DNA of 64,000 bases from Blasia pusilla (taxonomy: Eukaryota > Marchantiophyta > Marchantiopsida > Blasiales). The stretch spans positions 46,500,001 to 46,564,000 of the forward strand of contig CM114272.1 of NCBI GenBank assembly GCA_050084515.1, in the 5' to 3' direction. Shown here one piece after another: positions 23,195 to 34,892 of the stretch. The notes beneath the pieces are model-generated. The model ran no database searches, was not told the DNA's origin, and was given only the letters and a program-made list of their open reading frames with translations. Position numbers and translations under genes: made by a program. Numbering within the stretch: the stretch's first letter is position 1; every line of letters begins with the position of its first letter.

Positions 23195-23769
23195 GTGAGT
23201 ATAATGAGTGTCAATCTCCGTTTTTTTGGTCCGTAAGCAACCCTTCGGAAGGCAACGGGTTGTTGGCTTAGACCAGCCCATGCTCGGCTGAGAGCAACCC
23301 GTTGGGTTCCGACGGGTTGCATCTTTCCCACATACACAGGGAAAACCGTGGTGTACGTGCAACCCATCGGAACCCGACGGGTTGCAGTTGCTTTTGGTTT
23401 TTCCCTGTGTTTCCGGAAAGCTGCAACCCGTCGCCAGCCCTGATGCAAACGCTCATCGAGCTCTGCTCAAGGCCGGGTGACTTGGTGTTCGACTTAGTGG
23501 GACTTTCAGGGGCAAGTATCAAAGGCGCCTGGCAGAGTGGCAGGAACATTCTCTGCCTCAAGGGAAGGCAGGAACTGTTTGACCTTTGCAAGGAGGCAAA
23601 GGCAGAATACGAAAGGCTCGTTGGGGTGTACAACTCTCCACCAAAGCCGAGAGCTCCGGTTCCAGACCCACCCTTGGTAGTGACTCCATCGTCACTTCCA
23701 ACGATTCCAAAAATCAGGAGGGCAAGGCCAAAAGTAATTTTGCAAGAGCTCTCGGACGATGACGAGTGA
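23195..23769 (+). pseudogene. Element A gene 2, last intron remnant and terminal methylase-like exon
   Basis: Palindromes at 23237-23440 precede an open frame (about 23443-23769) with LMQTLIELCSRPGDLVFDLV, GLSGASIKGAWQSGRNILCL and a tail ending ELSDDDE. PGDLVFDLVGLSG aligns with the SAM-binding motif I (DPFxGSG) of N6/N4 methylases, with Pro and Phe replaced and only the last Gly kept. The 5' half of this exon (present in B from 50259) is lost. The stop overlaps a possible donor (GA/GTGAGT), so splicing on to the downstream frame is conceivable. Confidence 0.55.
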
Positions 23770-25479
23770 GTTCAAAGAACTCAATGACCTAGCTTGACTG
23801 CAGCGTTTGGAGTAGGGAGTTTTTTTACGATGAGGCAAAAGATTTCATAGAATAGATCAAATGTACAGTTCCGAGCTTTTTTCGGATGATATAAAGCAGA
23901 AGATTTTTTCGAACGATGGTGGTGCTTGTAAAAGTTTGCAGAACATTTTTTGTCATTTTGAATGTGATCGTCTATGTACTCTGCGCACTTCTATTTTGCA
24001 ACCCGTCGGATTTCTCCTGCTTGCAACTTTTCACTTTTTGACCACTGCAACCCGTCGGATTTCTCCTGCTTGCAACTTTTCACTTTTTGACCACTGTACC
24101 TTTTTACCACTTCCAGGCAACCTATCGGATTCCGACAGGTTGCCTGATCGGACTCTTTCCCTGTTGGTCCAACTTAAGAGGCAGTCTGGCGGGCTTTTTC
24201 CCTTGGCACCTTCCCCTCAACTCGTAAAGGCAGGCGTAGGCTTCTTTTCTTCTCTCAGACGTGTTGGATTCCTACTACCTGTGCAATTGCCATAATGGTA
24301 TTACCAGGGATGGAGCACATATTGATACTGGATGGGTGTCACATTGTAGAGCGTACAAGGTATACTGCCGAGGAAGGCGGTGGGACTCAAATTAGGTTAC
24401 ATGGGACCGTTATGGTGTACCTAGGGGGGGGCCAAGGCTCTCGAATTCACCAATATTTTTGATCCCCGTCTACAATCGGTCAGAGGAGCCACTTGTATCC
24501 CAGGACATTCCTTTGGTACTGTCACCGAGGAGAGTTAGGAGTAAATTTGTAGATGATGAGGGTGAAGAAATCATAGACTAGGTCAAATGTACATTTCCGA
24601 GGTTCTTTCGGAGGTAATAAAGGACGAGATTTTTTCAACCCATAATGGTGTTTGTAAAAGTTTGCTAGAATATTTTTTTGGACTTGTGGATTGTGTTCTT
24701 TTAGCTACTCAAAATTACAATTCTGCAACCCGTATGATTCGGACGGGTTGCAACTTTTTGCTTTTTGCCCACTGCAACTTTTTAACCATTTCAGGCAAGC
24801 CGCCGGATTCCGGCAGGTTGATCGCTTGAGTGATCGGACTCTTTCCTGTGAGACCAACCGACGCATTGTGGCGGGCTTCTTAACTTTTGGCTGGTTCCCC
24901 TACATTCGTCAAACCAGTTGTAGGCTTCTTTTCTTGTCTAAGATGTGCAGGATTCCTACTACCTGTCGGATTGCCATTTCGGATTCCCAACGTGTTTCGT
25001 GGGTGCGGGGTGGAAGAAAATCACTTCTAAAAATCTTTCCTTTCTTATGGTGAGCTTTCTTACGGGTTGGGAGGGTGCGACTTCTTGGTTTCTCGGCCTT
25101 AGGATCGATGTGTTCACATTTCACAAAGTTGGTCTTGAGCAGACACCATTCATAACCAAAGAAAGTTGGTTATGGGGCAATTTAGGAGGCCATGATGAGC
25201 AACAATCCTGCAAAAAGAGAGGTTGGCATCGGGGTGGTCCTCCAACAAAAATACCAAGGGCACTGCTTTTTGTTGACCGAGACAAGGAATGTTAAGAAAC
25301 TTAGGCTCACATGGACAGTGATGGAAAAATGTTTGTTGTGGTCTTATGATGTCTCCTTTTTTTCGCTTGGGAAAGAGGAGGTTTTTTTAGGGCCAAATGT
25401 GGGCCACTAAATACTCTCTTCTAAAGATTTCCTGAATTTGAAAGCAAACAAAAATTTCAAGTATGTCAAAAAGTTTTGA
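23770..25479 (+). other. 3' region of element A: two related modules, gene 3 and palindromes
   Basis: A module beginning AAATGTACAGTTCCGAGC (23859) recurs diverged at about 24584 (AAATGTACATTTCCGAGG). Each is followed by a palindrome cluster (24000-24155; 24725-24830). Between them lies gene 3 (about 24255-24583): WIPTTCAIAIMVLPGMEHILI, then TRYTAEEGGGTQIRLHGTVM, a frameshift at a G run (24423-24430), and a C-terminus preserved in C as VDDEAEEIID. The function is unknown. The remainder to 25479 is R-end internal sequence shared with B and C. Confidence 0.5.
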
Positions 25480-25579
25480 AGAGAGGAGGCGGATTTGGCC
25501 CTTTTTTTTTAAGAGAGACTCTCCTCTCTTCCTCTCTTCCTCTCCTCTCTTACTCTCTCCTGCCAGAATACCTGCCCCC
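25480..25579. repeat. Right (R) terminus of element A
   Basis: GAAGAGAGGAGGCGGATTTG, a T run, AAGAGAGACTCTCC, CT-rich sequence, then CTCTCCTGCCAGAATACC and a C5 end. The same terminus occurs at 42930-43024, 52595-52687 and, inverted, 54636-54740. Confidence 0.8.
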
Positions 25580-26760
25580 GAACTGTACAAGGACTCGACG
25601 ACCACTGCCTGGGTTTTGGGGACTAAAACCTTTGATCATTTCACGAGGAGCGGGGATCAATTGAAGTTCTTCTTTTGCCCAAATGAATCTTGCGCTTTCC
25701 GCAAGTCTTATCTAGTTGCCATTGGAGCTCCGGGGAATACCCCCACGATTTGGCCCATCGCCGCAAGTACGAATTGCACTCAAGACAAAGTGGACAATTT
25801 TACAAGTGCCGATTTTAGACTCGTAGACGGAGGAAGTTCAGAGCATGTTCGCATTACAAAGACCTTCGCATTTCGTATTCAACCCAATATTGATGTCAAC
25901 ATGTACCCGGAGAAGGTGGATGATCTCAATCCATTATTTCTGTTTGAGTCTAGAAATGGGGTGAAGAGAAACAGAATGTGCAGGCCAACGGTGGAGAGAG
26001 CAAAGCGAATTGCATCAGCTCGGGAGGCAAAAATGGAGATCATCGCCACGAAAGATGTCTTGAGTGGCAATGGAATAGGAAGGATGTATTGGGGTAGGAA
26101 CAACACTGTAAATTCAAGTGTCATAAGGGTTTATGTGGTGCATATGTGTTGCTTTCCCACATGTTCATGTGATGACTTTGTCCAAAGAGAGACAAGTGGC
26201 AAAAGGTATTTCACTTGTAAGCACATGTACTATGTGTTGCTGATAGTTTTAAGAGAGTCGGAGGTAGAATTGGGAATCTACCAACCAATTCTGTCCTTGA
26301 AAGAAGTGCGAAGTATTTTAAACAAACCACTTTGAGGCTGCAAAATGAGGTTTTAGATTGTATTTTCATTTTTCCAGAACGTTCACTTTGAGCTTGAACT
26401 ATATTCAGCCCAAGGCAAATGATAGATTGTTTCCACATCTTGGATGGAAAAAGTGATTGGTTCCACACTTATGATTCCACTAATTTTTTAGTTTTCTAAA
26501 TTTTGTGCAATTTGCAACTCGTCGGACTCAGATGGGTTCCCAAAATATGGAAGAGGAAAACAATATTGTGGGACAGCTTAATAACTGAGCAAAAAAGTGC
26601 AAAAAAATTCACACAAAAAGTTTCCTCTCTTCAACCCAACGGAAACTCTCTTCAAATCATAGGAAACTCTCTTCAAAAAAAAGTATCTCTTTCGGTTGAA
26701 GTTAGTTTCCTCTCTTCTCTCTTCCTCTCTTCCTCTCTTCCTCTCCTCTTACCGCAGCTC
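25580..26760 (+). pseudogene. Fragment D: 3' exon of a second gene 1 copy and its L terminus
   Basis: It begins abruptly in the gene 1 exon (NCTRTRRPLPG) directly after A's R end. An open frame then runs to the stop at 26335, with FFCPNESCAFRKSYL, one copy of the 105-residue module that is amplified in B, and an intact SWIM finger (CCFPTCSCDDF...CKHMYYVL). After the 3' region, one palindrome (26512) and CT-rich subterminal sequence, the L end (...CTCTTACCGCAGCTC) stops at 26760 against LTR sequence. The rest of copy D is absent. Confidence 0.75.
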
Positions 26761-27319
26761 TTGGGGGATGATCCAAGTTGAAGAGTCTTTTACTTTCTGA
26801 AGCTTGCCATATTTTCTAGTTCTTTCCACTCTTTGATGCAAAATAAGAGTCTTCTCTCATGCTTTCTGATGTGCAAAGATGAGTGTAAAATCTTATTGGA
26901 CTGCAGTAGAGATGAGAGTTGAATCTTGTAGTTTTGGAATTCTAGAAGATAATCAAGAAGAGCGTAGGAAAGCTGTTAGATAGTGAGTAACCTGCCATGA
27001 CAGATTCAGTTTTGAAAGTAGGATGAGCGGCCATTCTCGAGGTCTATTTGAGGTCTTCATGAAGCATTGTTATTCAAGATTCGCAAGAGTCTTCGTGTGC
27101 ACTTGAGAAGAGTCTTTTCCAAGAGGGAAGAAAATTCTTTTATTCTTTTGTACTTGTAAGACAATGTCATTGTAGTTAGTCAATAAAGTTAGTGAGAAAG
27201 GAGTTATTCTTAGTAATTCTTATAAAATCTCTCTTTACTTAGGAAATAGTGGTCTCTTGGGAACAAACTTAGTACTTTGCGATAGAAAGAATGCCTTTAT
27301 CCTAGAGTTGTACATAACA
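26761..27319 (+). repeat. Truncated LTR (Ty3/gypsy type)
   Basis: Starting at GGATGATCCAAGTTGAAGAG, it is an inverted relative of the LTR at 29068-30558 (shared TGGTCTCTTGGGAACRAACT). It ends near 27319 (TTGTACATAACA). The left side is cut by the L terminus of fragment D. Confidence 0.6.
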
Positions 27320-28329
27320 GAAGGAAGTAGGTAAAGGAAAATTTTGCCGCCGGGGATCACAGTATCTTCCAAGCAAGGAGAGTTAGCAAGAGAGTGGGGC
27401 ATGGGAGTAGAACAAGTCGTTGGACCGCCACTTGGTGTAAGATGGGTACTGTTGGCGGAGGATCATCCTGCGTAGAGAGTACCGTTGAGATAAGCAGCTC
27501 ATCCAAAGAATCTTCCTTCCCATGGAGTGGAGCCTTATGTGCGCAATGAGGCGTTTAAGATCTTTAGAAGTTTTGGATGGATCGAGAAAGAAGTATTGAA
27601 ACGCACGAGCAAAGATCCAAGCAACGAAAAAGAGAAAGCAAAAAGCGAAGTGTGTGGAGACCGACAGGGACACTTGGGAAGAACCGTTGTCGTGTCGAGA
27701 GCCTTTCTTCGAGTAAGGGCAGACCTTCTAGTTGCAGCAAACATGGTTGATGCAAGTCAAACTCTATAAGAATTTCTACTTTTTCAGTACAAAATTATTA
27801 TGTAAACCCTCCATTCTCTCACCACAGGAATCACGAAAGGTAGTGCCGAGACGATCACTTCTTCATAACATGGAACCCCAAATTTCTAACTATGAAGTCC
27901 CTATAAACTACTTTACGCTTGTACACAAAGAAGATAGCACAACTAGTGTTAAACCCTACTTGAGCAGGCCTATTGACATCCATGGATTGCTATATAAGGA
28001 CATACAAAGTACAATCCCATGTCCTTCCATATGTGACGATAGGAAGAATCATCGGAGTTGGACATTGCATGACTTGATTCATGAACGCCTCCCCAAAGTG
28101 ATAAACTAAATAGCGAGTGAACCGGTGCCTATCTATAAAGAGTACCTTGAAAGGGTAAGGATTGAGGAAAGGAAAGTCGGGCAAAACTCGTGCTCCATCC
28201 CTATCCATGCTTGACTGACATTCTCTACTCTCCTCAAGAATGGGCTTTGTCGGAATTATTCTCTCAAGAGGGGTAATCCACTCTCATTGGGAAAATAACA
28301 AGCCAAAACATTCACTATTTTAGCATGAC
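27320..28329 (+). mobile_element. Ty3/gypsy 5' internal remnant
   Basis: Just after the LTR comes AATTTTGCCGCCGGGGATCA, like the GGCGCCGTTGCCGGGGA leader common downstream of the primer site in plant gypsy elements. Short frames (27527-27769) may be gag remnants. No domain is recognisable in 27840-28329. Confidence 0.4.
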
Positions 28330-28860
28330 TAGCACGGTTGGCACCGAAGGGAGTCAAGATACTCAAATCGACAACACTCAAAATGTTGACTGTGACGGGC
28401 ATGGAAAAGAAGAAGATGACGATGTAATGGAACATTGGATCGAGAGCACGCCAAATAGCAACAACGAAGGACTTCAAGAGAAGTGAATCTACCCAACACT
28501 TCAACTAACACAACCTACGATCCTCAAATTGTTGAACAAGTAGGAATTCTAAATTATTCCATCGAGTCTTGTGAACCTATGCAAGATTCTCCTCCATAAT
28601 CTTTGAACGTTCAAAGAGTGGACTTAGTTGATGAGCCTAATGATAATGATGTTTTCATACCTGTTGTTCCAAAATCTCATCCCATCAATCATGGCATGGA
28701 TAGTTCATACATCTCCTCCAATGATGAAATAATTGCTGTAGGAAATCGTCGCCGATCCATCCGACTTCAAACTCTTGAGCCGCCAAATTACCATCTACAT
28801 CTAAATCCACCGGACCTAACCTTAGACCTAGATTGGTAGACTAATTTGTGACTTCAGCAA
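28330..28860 (+). pseudogene. hAT 3' region fragment, inverted relative of 12060-12600
   Basis: Similar in reverse complement to the region downstream of the hAT C-terminus at 12060-12600 (shared acidic DDDVMEHW stretch and the CTTGAGCCGCCAAATTACC block). It has stops in all frames and no transposase core. Confidence 0.55.
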
Positions 28861-29067
28861 AACATATTAGTAAATAATCATAGCAAAACTTCTTTTCCAA
28901 AGACTATTTTACGAATGTTGTTTTCAAAGACTCCCTTTTTGTAACATTTTTGCTAATAAAGCAATGTTTTTTATATTGATGGTCAAATTGGAAATTGGAC
29001 CATTTTGAATTGGAGGTTTAAGGGCACGGGTCAATAAATGAGTTTATAAATTTTTAGGTTTTGGTCA

Positions 29068-30558
29068 TGTAATGTAAAACTCAAGGAAAAAGATACTCTT
29101 TCTATTGAAAAGTATAAAGTTCGTTCCCAAGAGACCATTGTTTCCTGAGTAAAGACAGGTTTTATAAAAAATATCAAGAATAAACTCCTTCTTCACTAAA
29201 ATGCTTCACTAACTACAACAACACTATCTTACAAGTACAAAAGAATAGAAGGATTTTCTTTCCTCTTTGAAAAGACTCTTCTCAAGTGCATACAAAAACT
29301 CTTGTGAATCTTGAATAACAAAGCTCCACAAAGACCTCAAAGAGACCTCAAGAATGGCGGCTCACCCTACTTTTAGAACAAAATCTATCATGGTAGGTTA
29401 CTCATTGTCTAACAACTTTCCTATGCTTCTTCTTGATTATCTTCTAGAATTTTGAAACTACAAGATTCAACTCTCATCTCTACTATAGTCCAATAAGATC
29501 CACATTCAATTCCGCACCTCACAAAGAATGAGAGAAGACTCTTCTTCTACATCAAAGGGTGGAAAGAACTAGAAAAGTATTACAAGCTTCAGAAAGTAAA
29601 AGATTCTTCAACTTGGATCATCCCTCAACAAAACTTCTTACACAACTCACCTAGACTGCTGGAAAACTCAAGATACATAGAATAGTATCAAGGAATTCAA
29701 GACACAAGGGAATGATCCCTTCTTCTCCTAATTTGCTCTTTAAATAGTCTTTTATAATCCGTGATTGATCTTCCTATTCTAATCTAGATTTATAACTGCT
29801 AATCCTAACCTCCTCAGTTCAAATTCTCCAACCCTCCATCTTCCTAAGTCGGATGGTAGCCTTGGCGATTCATTTTAGCTCCCTTTAAACCGCTGCGCCA
29901 TTCCAATTCCGACTTTCGAAACTACCGCGACGGTTCAGTCTTCACAGTCTTCGCATTCTTCACAATCTTTCTAGTCTTTCTAGTCTTTCTCTTCGCTATC
30001 CTATCTTCACGCGAAGACTCTTTATCCTTCTACCACTACGAAGAGTCCTTCTTTCTACTTTCTTTCACTCCGCTATCTTCAAAACATTTCCTATCTTTCT
30101 ATCCCTATTCTTAATACACTTTTCCGCTCTCTAAAGACTCTTTGATTTCTTCTGCTTCTTCCTTTTCCTTCTTAGAGTTCTTAGTCTTTGCTCTCTATTC
30201 CTTGTACTCAGTCTTTGCACAAAGACTATCTTTAGTATTCTTTACAAAGAATCTTTTTCTTTGTCTTCGTTGACAATCTTTAACTATCGTTCTTACCGTG
30301 ATCTTATGTTACGAAGTACTCGTGCCTCTTCTTCTAACTTCTTTTCCAATCTTTTACACAATTCTCACTCTTCCGAGGCAATCCTTAATCTTCTAACATC
30401 TCTTGTCCTCTCATCAAAGTTCTGTTAGTCACTCTTCACAAAATTTTGGTAAAGTAATACTCTTTACTTTCGGTATTGAGTCTTTAGTCCTTGCTCAAGG
30501 AAGACTTCTCTACAAAAAATGCTCTTTCTGTCAAAATTTCAAAAATGTAGGCACTACA
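29068..30558 (-). repeat. LTR (3' LTR of a minus-strand retroelement)
   Basis: It begins TGTAATGTAAA and ends GCACTACA (inverted TGTARTG ends). Immediately to the right, read on the minus strand, is a purine-rich GAGTGAGGTGGTA, a good polypurine tract for a minus-oriented element. The flanks GGTCA and TACCA do not match, so this is not a solo LTR. It shares the TTCGTTCCCAAGAGACCATT block with the LTRs at 26761, 33522 and 43287. Confidence 0.6.
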
Positions 30559-32425
30559 TACCACCTCACTCAAATGTGAGCCATCCCGGAAAACACTCTT
30601 TGTGGTTCTACTCTATTGCCATAATGCCTCTAAGGACTCATATCATGTGGTAACTCTACAATTTCTACATCAGAAGAAGGTCGGCCATGAATGATCGAAG
30701 GTCTATTGACAATATTTGGAGTGTTATTCTTCATCCTCTCCCTCCATCCTTCTACAACCTTTGAAGAACCTAAAACCTTGTTCTGCACTGTTACCTCCGA
30801 AGGTACGAAAGGCGCTATGGATGGTTCCTGTACACACGGTGGATCTGCCACCATAGGTAATGCAACAATATGTTGTGCAAACTGTCTCTCCTAATGCTCA
30901 TCAATATACTCTAGCTCCTTGGTGATTTGGGCTTCAAAGTTGTGGATTGCCCTGTTGATCAAATCTTGGGCCTCTTCTGGTTCTTCGCGCACTTCTTCCC
31001 TAAGTTTTTGATCGGCCTCCAGCATTGCAAGCTTTGTTGTGACTCTACTCCACTGAGATACCAAGTCACTGTTCATTTGTTGTTGATCCCTAATCAACTT
31101 CCCTTTCTTTGCACTCTCGAGCATTGCACTTTGGAAACTAGCATGGAGAAGATCAATCCGCTCATGTAGCTTCTCCGCCTTGAGCAAAGATTGTTGTAGT
31201 TGCGCAAAGAGTTTATCTGCTCTATGCTCAATGTCAATGGCCAAGCTCTCCCACTTTCGGGCATTGCATGCTTCATATCGTGCCTCGACTAGCTCTACCT
31301 CTGTTTGGAAAAGAGCCTTCTTCAGCTCTTCAATTTTGATTTCTTGCGCCCGATTCTGGCGCTCCATTGACTCATTGATCGTCCATTGCATCTGAGTGAG
31401 CCATAGGTTTCTGAGGATGTTTATGAACTCTTGTCCCATGGCGTGGTCGGACAAGTTCCCTATCTGTTTGAGCTCCCTGACTAGGGGTTCCGCAATTTGC
31501 TGAAATGAAATCAAATGTCTTAAGGTTGTGTGCATGGGTTGCACTACCAAACTTTCTACGGAACCGAAAGGGACGACCGATGGTTTGATTGCTTCAGTCA
31601 CGGGTGTTTCTGCTTTTTCCTCCTCCGCTTCTTGATGTGGTTCAATTCAAACCCTCTTAGTTCTCGATACCTCTAGCAATTATGAGGGTGGCTAGGACGA
31701 AGACCCTTCTGCTAGCCTCTCCCTGGTCCTTGGCACACTTTGAGGTTTGGCCGCTTGTGGTACTGCTGCTATGTCTCTAGAACCCAAAGCAGATGCTTTG
31801 GTGGGCTTTGGTCTTCGAATCAGAGTAGCCGTGACCCACTCCAAAGACTCGTTGAGGGTAATCTCCCTGACTTGTGAATACAACCAAATTAAGAAGGAAG
31901 AGAGATATGATTTCTCCCCGGGTCTTAACGCTGCTATCAAATCAAGTACATGGGCCTATACAAGCCCCACAAAATCAATTCCTCGCTCTTCGGGCTGTAG
32001 ATGCATATTCCAAAAGTGGAAAATTGCTTTACAAGCTTATTACTCATATAATAGGTTCTACCCGGATTGAACAAGACCTGGTACAACCTACCGAATTGCG
32101 CAAATAGAGGAGGACTCAACATCTGTGGCTTGTAGTTGGACCTCCCTAATCGCTATACTATGACGCACCCCAATTCTTCAAGTTCCTCCTGTCGGACAAG
32201 AGCGTCACAATCCAGTTCCTCCTCTAGCCCCGCAGGTAGCTCATACGTGACCCACCACAAGTTGGCTACGCCCAATACTTGTACTTGTATCCCTTCTTAT
32301 AAAATTCAATCATCCTGGAGCTCGAATGTAGCTCTATGAGTTACGCCACCAAAGATTGCAACAATCTGCTCCAAAGAATTGCTACAAAGACCTTTCCTCC
32401 AAGGCTTCACGTAGTTCTCTCAAAA
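30559..32425 (-). mobile_element. Internal retroelement region with a coiled-coil ORF
   Basis: It starts with the polypurine tract next to the LTR at 29068-30558 and extends to the solo LTR at 32426. Besides the ORF at 30891-31601 it has broken minus-strand frames (31692-31940, 31937-32122) and a small frame at 30630-30854. I see no protease, reverse transcriptase or integrase here. Confidence 0.4.
30891..31601 (-). CDS. Coiled-coil protein of a retroelement, function unknown
   Basis: An open frame of 236 codons, hydrophilic, Glu/Leu/Lys/Gln-rich and predicted by eye to be largely helical (ERQNRAQEIKIEELKKALFQ, then AQLQQSLLKAEKLHERIDLL). There is no zinc knuckle or enzyme motif. It lies just inside a 3' LTR in the same orientation, so it may be a gag-like or extra 3' ORF of a non-autonomous element. 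The start is uncertain: the annotated one may not be an ATG, and the frame may begin further upstream. Confidence 0.4.
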   Translation of the reverse strand: MTEAIKPSVVPFGSVESLVVQPMHTTLRHLISFQQIAEPLVRELKQIGNLSDHAMGQEFINILRNLWLTQMQWTINESMERQNRAQEIKIEELKKALFQTEVELVEARYEACNARKWESLAIDIEHRADKLFAQLQQSLLKAEKLHERIDLLHASFQSAMLESAKKGKLIRDQQQMNSDLVSQWSRVTTKLAMLEADQKLREEVREEPEEAQDLINRAIHNFEAQITKELEYIDEH

Positions 32426-33431
32426 TGTTGTGCGCCTACTCTCCTTGAACGTCAATCTTAGTGTTGGGGAAGCGTATGTTCAGTAGGACACGCTCTCATC
32501 GCCAACCTGCACCCAAATGCACTCATGTTAGTCTGTCTTTGGGTCAAGAGGCCTTCCAACCCACCGAGTCCTCAACTCGGCATCTCATCAAGCTCAACCT
32601 TCCTTCATTCCTAGGTTTCCAACACGGGCAAGCCTTCCGAGACTTGGGACAGACTTTCTGGTTAGTCCAAGCATTTGAAACAACATTTGCGCACCTAGCG
32701 GTCCCATCTGTCCAACAGACCTTGCATGAGCCCCTAATTGAGACTCAAAAATATGAGTCGTAAGTTGGAATCCAATAGGGATCTCCGAAATCCCTCTATT
32801 GAACTTGGTTTGGGTTTTGAAGCCCAACACCAAACTCACAATCCGTTCCGTGCCCTTGGATTGCCTCACGGTGCCCAAAGTGGGGTTCGAGTCCCAAGCA
32901 CTCTTGCAGACCTTCCCCCTTACCTAGTACTTCTGGGAAACTCTGGGGTCCCCCTACCTTTGGGAAAGACCACCCAGGCCCCTCTTTTTGGCCCTCAACC
33001 CGACTCCTCTTACAATCGGTTTTGGCCCATATCTCAACCTTTGCACAAGCGTTTGCAAAGATATTTGGTGCGTTGGAACCGTCTTGACATAAGCTTTCCA
33101 AAGCTATCTTATTTGTCCCAAAATATTTTTGGGACTTGAAGTTATGGTCAAAAGTACAGTAAAAAACGCCCAAACGCTGCCCGCGTCTCAAGTCCGATTT
33201 TCACCCCTTGGCCGCGTCTTGTCCAAGACTTGACTTCTCTCAAGTCTAAGTACTGCATTTGGTTCCTATTTCCTGGTCATGACCACAACACAAAAAACAC
33301 TCAAAACGCTCGCCTTGCTCGCGTCTCGCCCTTGTGTTTCCTTAACTCCCAAAGCGCAAACCATTCTAGCCTGAGCTCGCTAGAGTTCAGATGTTCCGCT
33401 TGGCGCTTGTTTGGTTCTGAGGGTCGCGACA
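32426..33431. repeat. Solo LTR, 1006 bp, with CAAAA target duplication
   Basis: It begins TGTTGTGCGCC and ends GAGGGTCGCGACA, with CAAAA at 32421-32425 and 33432-33436. Diverged sister of the solo LTR at 7289-8291 (shared CTACTCTCCTTGAACGTCAA). Confidence 0.85.
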
Positions 33432-33521
33432 CAAAATCCCTAACACTAGGTACACTTTGCTCTTCATGAGCACCATGTCTTCCTTGCTACTCTGATCTGT
33501 CTGAAGCAGACAGTTCTTGCA

Positions 33522-34892
33522 TGTGGTACCCACAATTTTGTAATTTTGGAGATCAATACACTTTTATTCAACGTGAGTATGGATCTCTTCAAGGATGAAG
33601 ACTATTTGAAGTAAAGTTTGTATATACAAGGTTGTCTTGGATATTAATTTTGAGTATTGAAAGAATGAGGAGTATTGGAATTGACTATGAAGCTCCTAGG
33701 ATAAGGCAGAGAGGTGGAACATCAAGGATTTGCTTTGGAGGAGAGGGAAATGAATTCACGAAGTCTAAAGATCAAGGGCGAAGCTTGGCAAAGACAACGA
33801 AGCCTAATAAAGGACTTATTTATGAAGTGCTTTGTTCTTGAATGAAGCACGATGAAGGCAGAAGTACTTTGCTCTTCAGCAAAGCACCAAGACAAAGCAG
33901 CAATGCTTCGCGGAAGAACGAAGAAGGAAGAACGAAGAACTTGGGATAAGCGCGAAGAATGCAACGCTTCGTCCTTAGACGAAGAGGAAGAGCTTCGTCC
34001 TCAAAGGAAGAAGAAGAGGTTTTGACTTCGCAGCAAAGATAGGAATGTTCACGATTTCAAGCGGTACACCATTAGAGTAGTTAGACTAGGAAGAGACATG
34101 AGTTTTTGAAGCAGATAGGAAGATAGGAAAATTACAACTAGCAGATTCATAGGAATCATGGCAAAACTTCACAAAACTATAGATCAAAGTAGTTAATTAC
34201 AAGATCCCAATAGGTACTAGCTTTACAAGAGGCGCTTCAGATCTTTAGGACTACTAGTATCTTGAAGGATATTTAAAGACCATCAACGTAGTTACTATCA
34301 TCATTCTCTCACAAAGTCCTTATGCTGTAGGAATGGTCCGAGCAAGGGAGTAGTACCCTCTCGTGCTTTTATACACTTTGAAGCTTTCTCATTCTTGATG
34401 GAATAGTAAAGGATTCCCTTTCTTCATTTTGATGTGTGGCATGTTTTCATGAACCATCTTATTGGGTCTACATAGTGAGGAGTAGATTGGGAGAGCACTA
34501 CACCACTAGAATAATCAAAAGCAAGTTGTAAGAAATTTTTTTGACAGAGAGTAGCCTACCAAGACAGATTGAATTCCGAAAGTAGGAGAAGACATCTTCT
34601 TGTTGAGATCTCTGTGAGGTTCTTTGGTGTAGAGTGAATATCTACCTGAGCGTGAATTAAATTCCACCGGAGAGAATAGAGGAAAGGGAAATCTTGGTAC
34701 TTGTAAGAAGGATAATAAGTGGATGAATGGTTGAATCTGTTTTGTATCAACATAACTCTCAAACTTACATAAACGACACATTTTAACTTTCTTTTCAGAT
34801 AATCGTGATCCTTTTGGGGATCGAACTCCATAAATTACCTTAAAAAGATCAATTCCTATAATTCTAGTAAATTACATTGCGCGATCTCTGCA
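33522..34892 (-). repeat. Probable 3' LTR of the gypsy element that hosts B
   Basis: It begins TGTGGTACCCACAATTTTG and ends near CGCGATCTCTGCA. Read on the minus strand, a purine tract (AAAGAGGGCAC) precedes TGCAGAGATC, as a polypurine tract should precede a 3' LTR. It is homologous to the solo LTR in B (43287-44443). The right boundary is approximate. Confidence 0.5.

Larger units (their letters stand above)
13165..25579. mobile_element. Element A: large MULE-type transposon with a head-to-head gene pair
   Basis: The left (L) end begins GAGGTGCGGTAAGAGGAGAG. The right (R) end, read inward, begins GGGGGCTGGTATTCTGGCAG. Both continue into GA-rich subterminal tracts (GAGAGGAAGAGAGGA), giving imperfect terminal inverted repeats. 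Gene 1 (minus, MULE transposase) and gene 2 (plus, ParB/methylase-like) diverge from a shared promoter at about 17593-18453. The left flank CATTTTAAG (13156-13164) does not match the right flank GAACTGTAC (25580-25588), so the two ends are not a simple insertion; one side has been rearranged. The span is about 12.4 kb. Confidence 0.7.

Noticed and set aside
25580-25588. GAACTGTAC as the target duplication of element A
   Set aside because: The sequence left of 13165 is CATTTTAAG, so the pair does not match.
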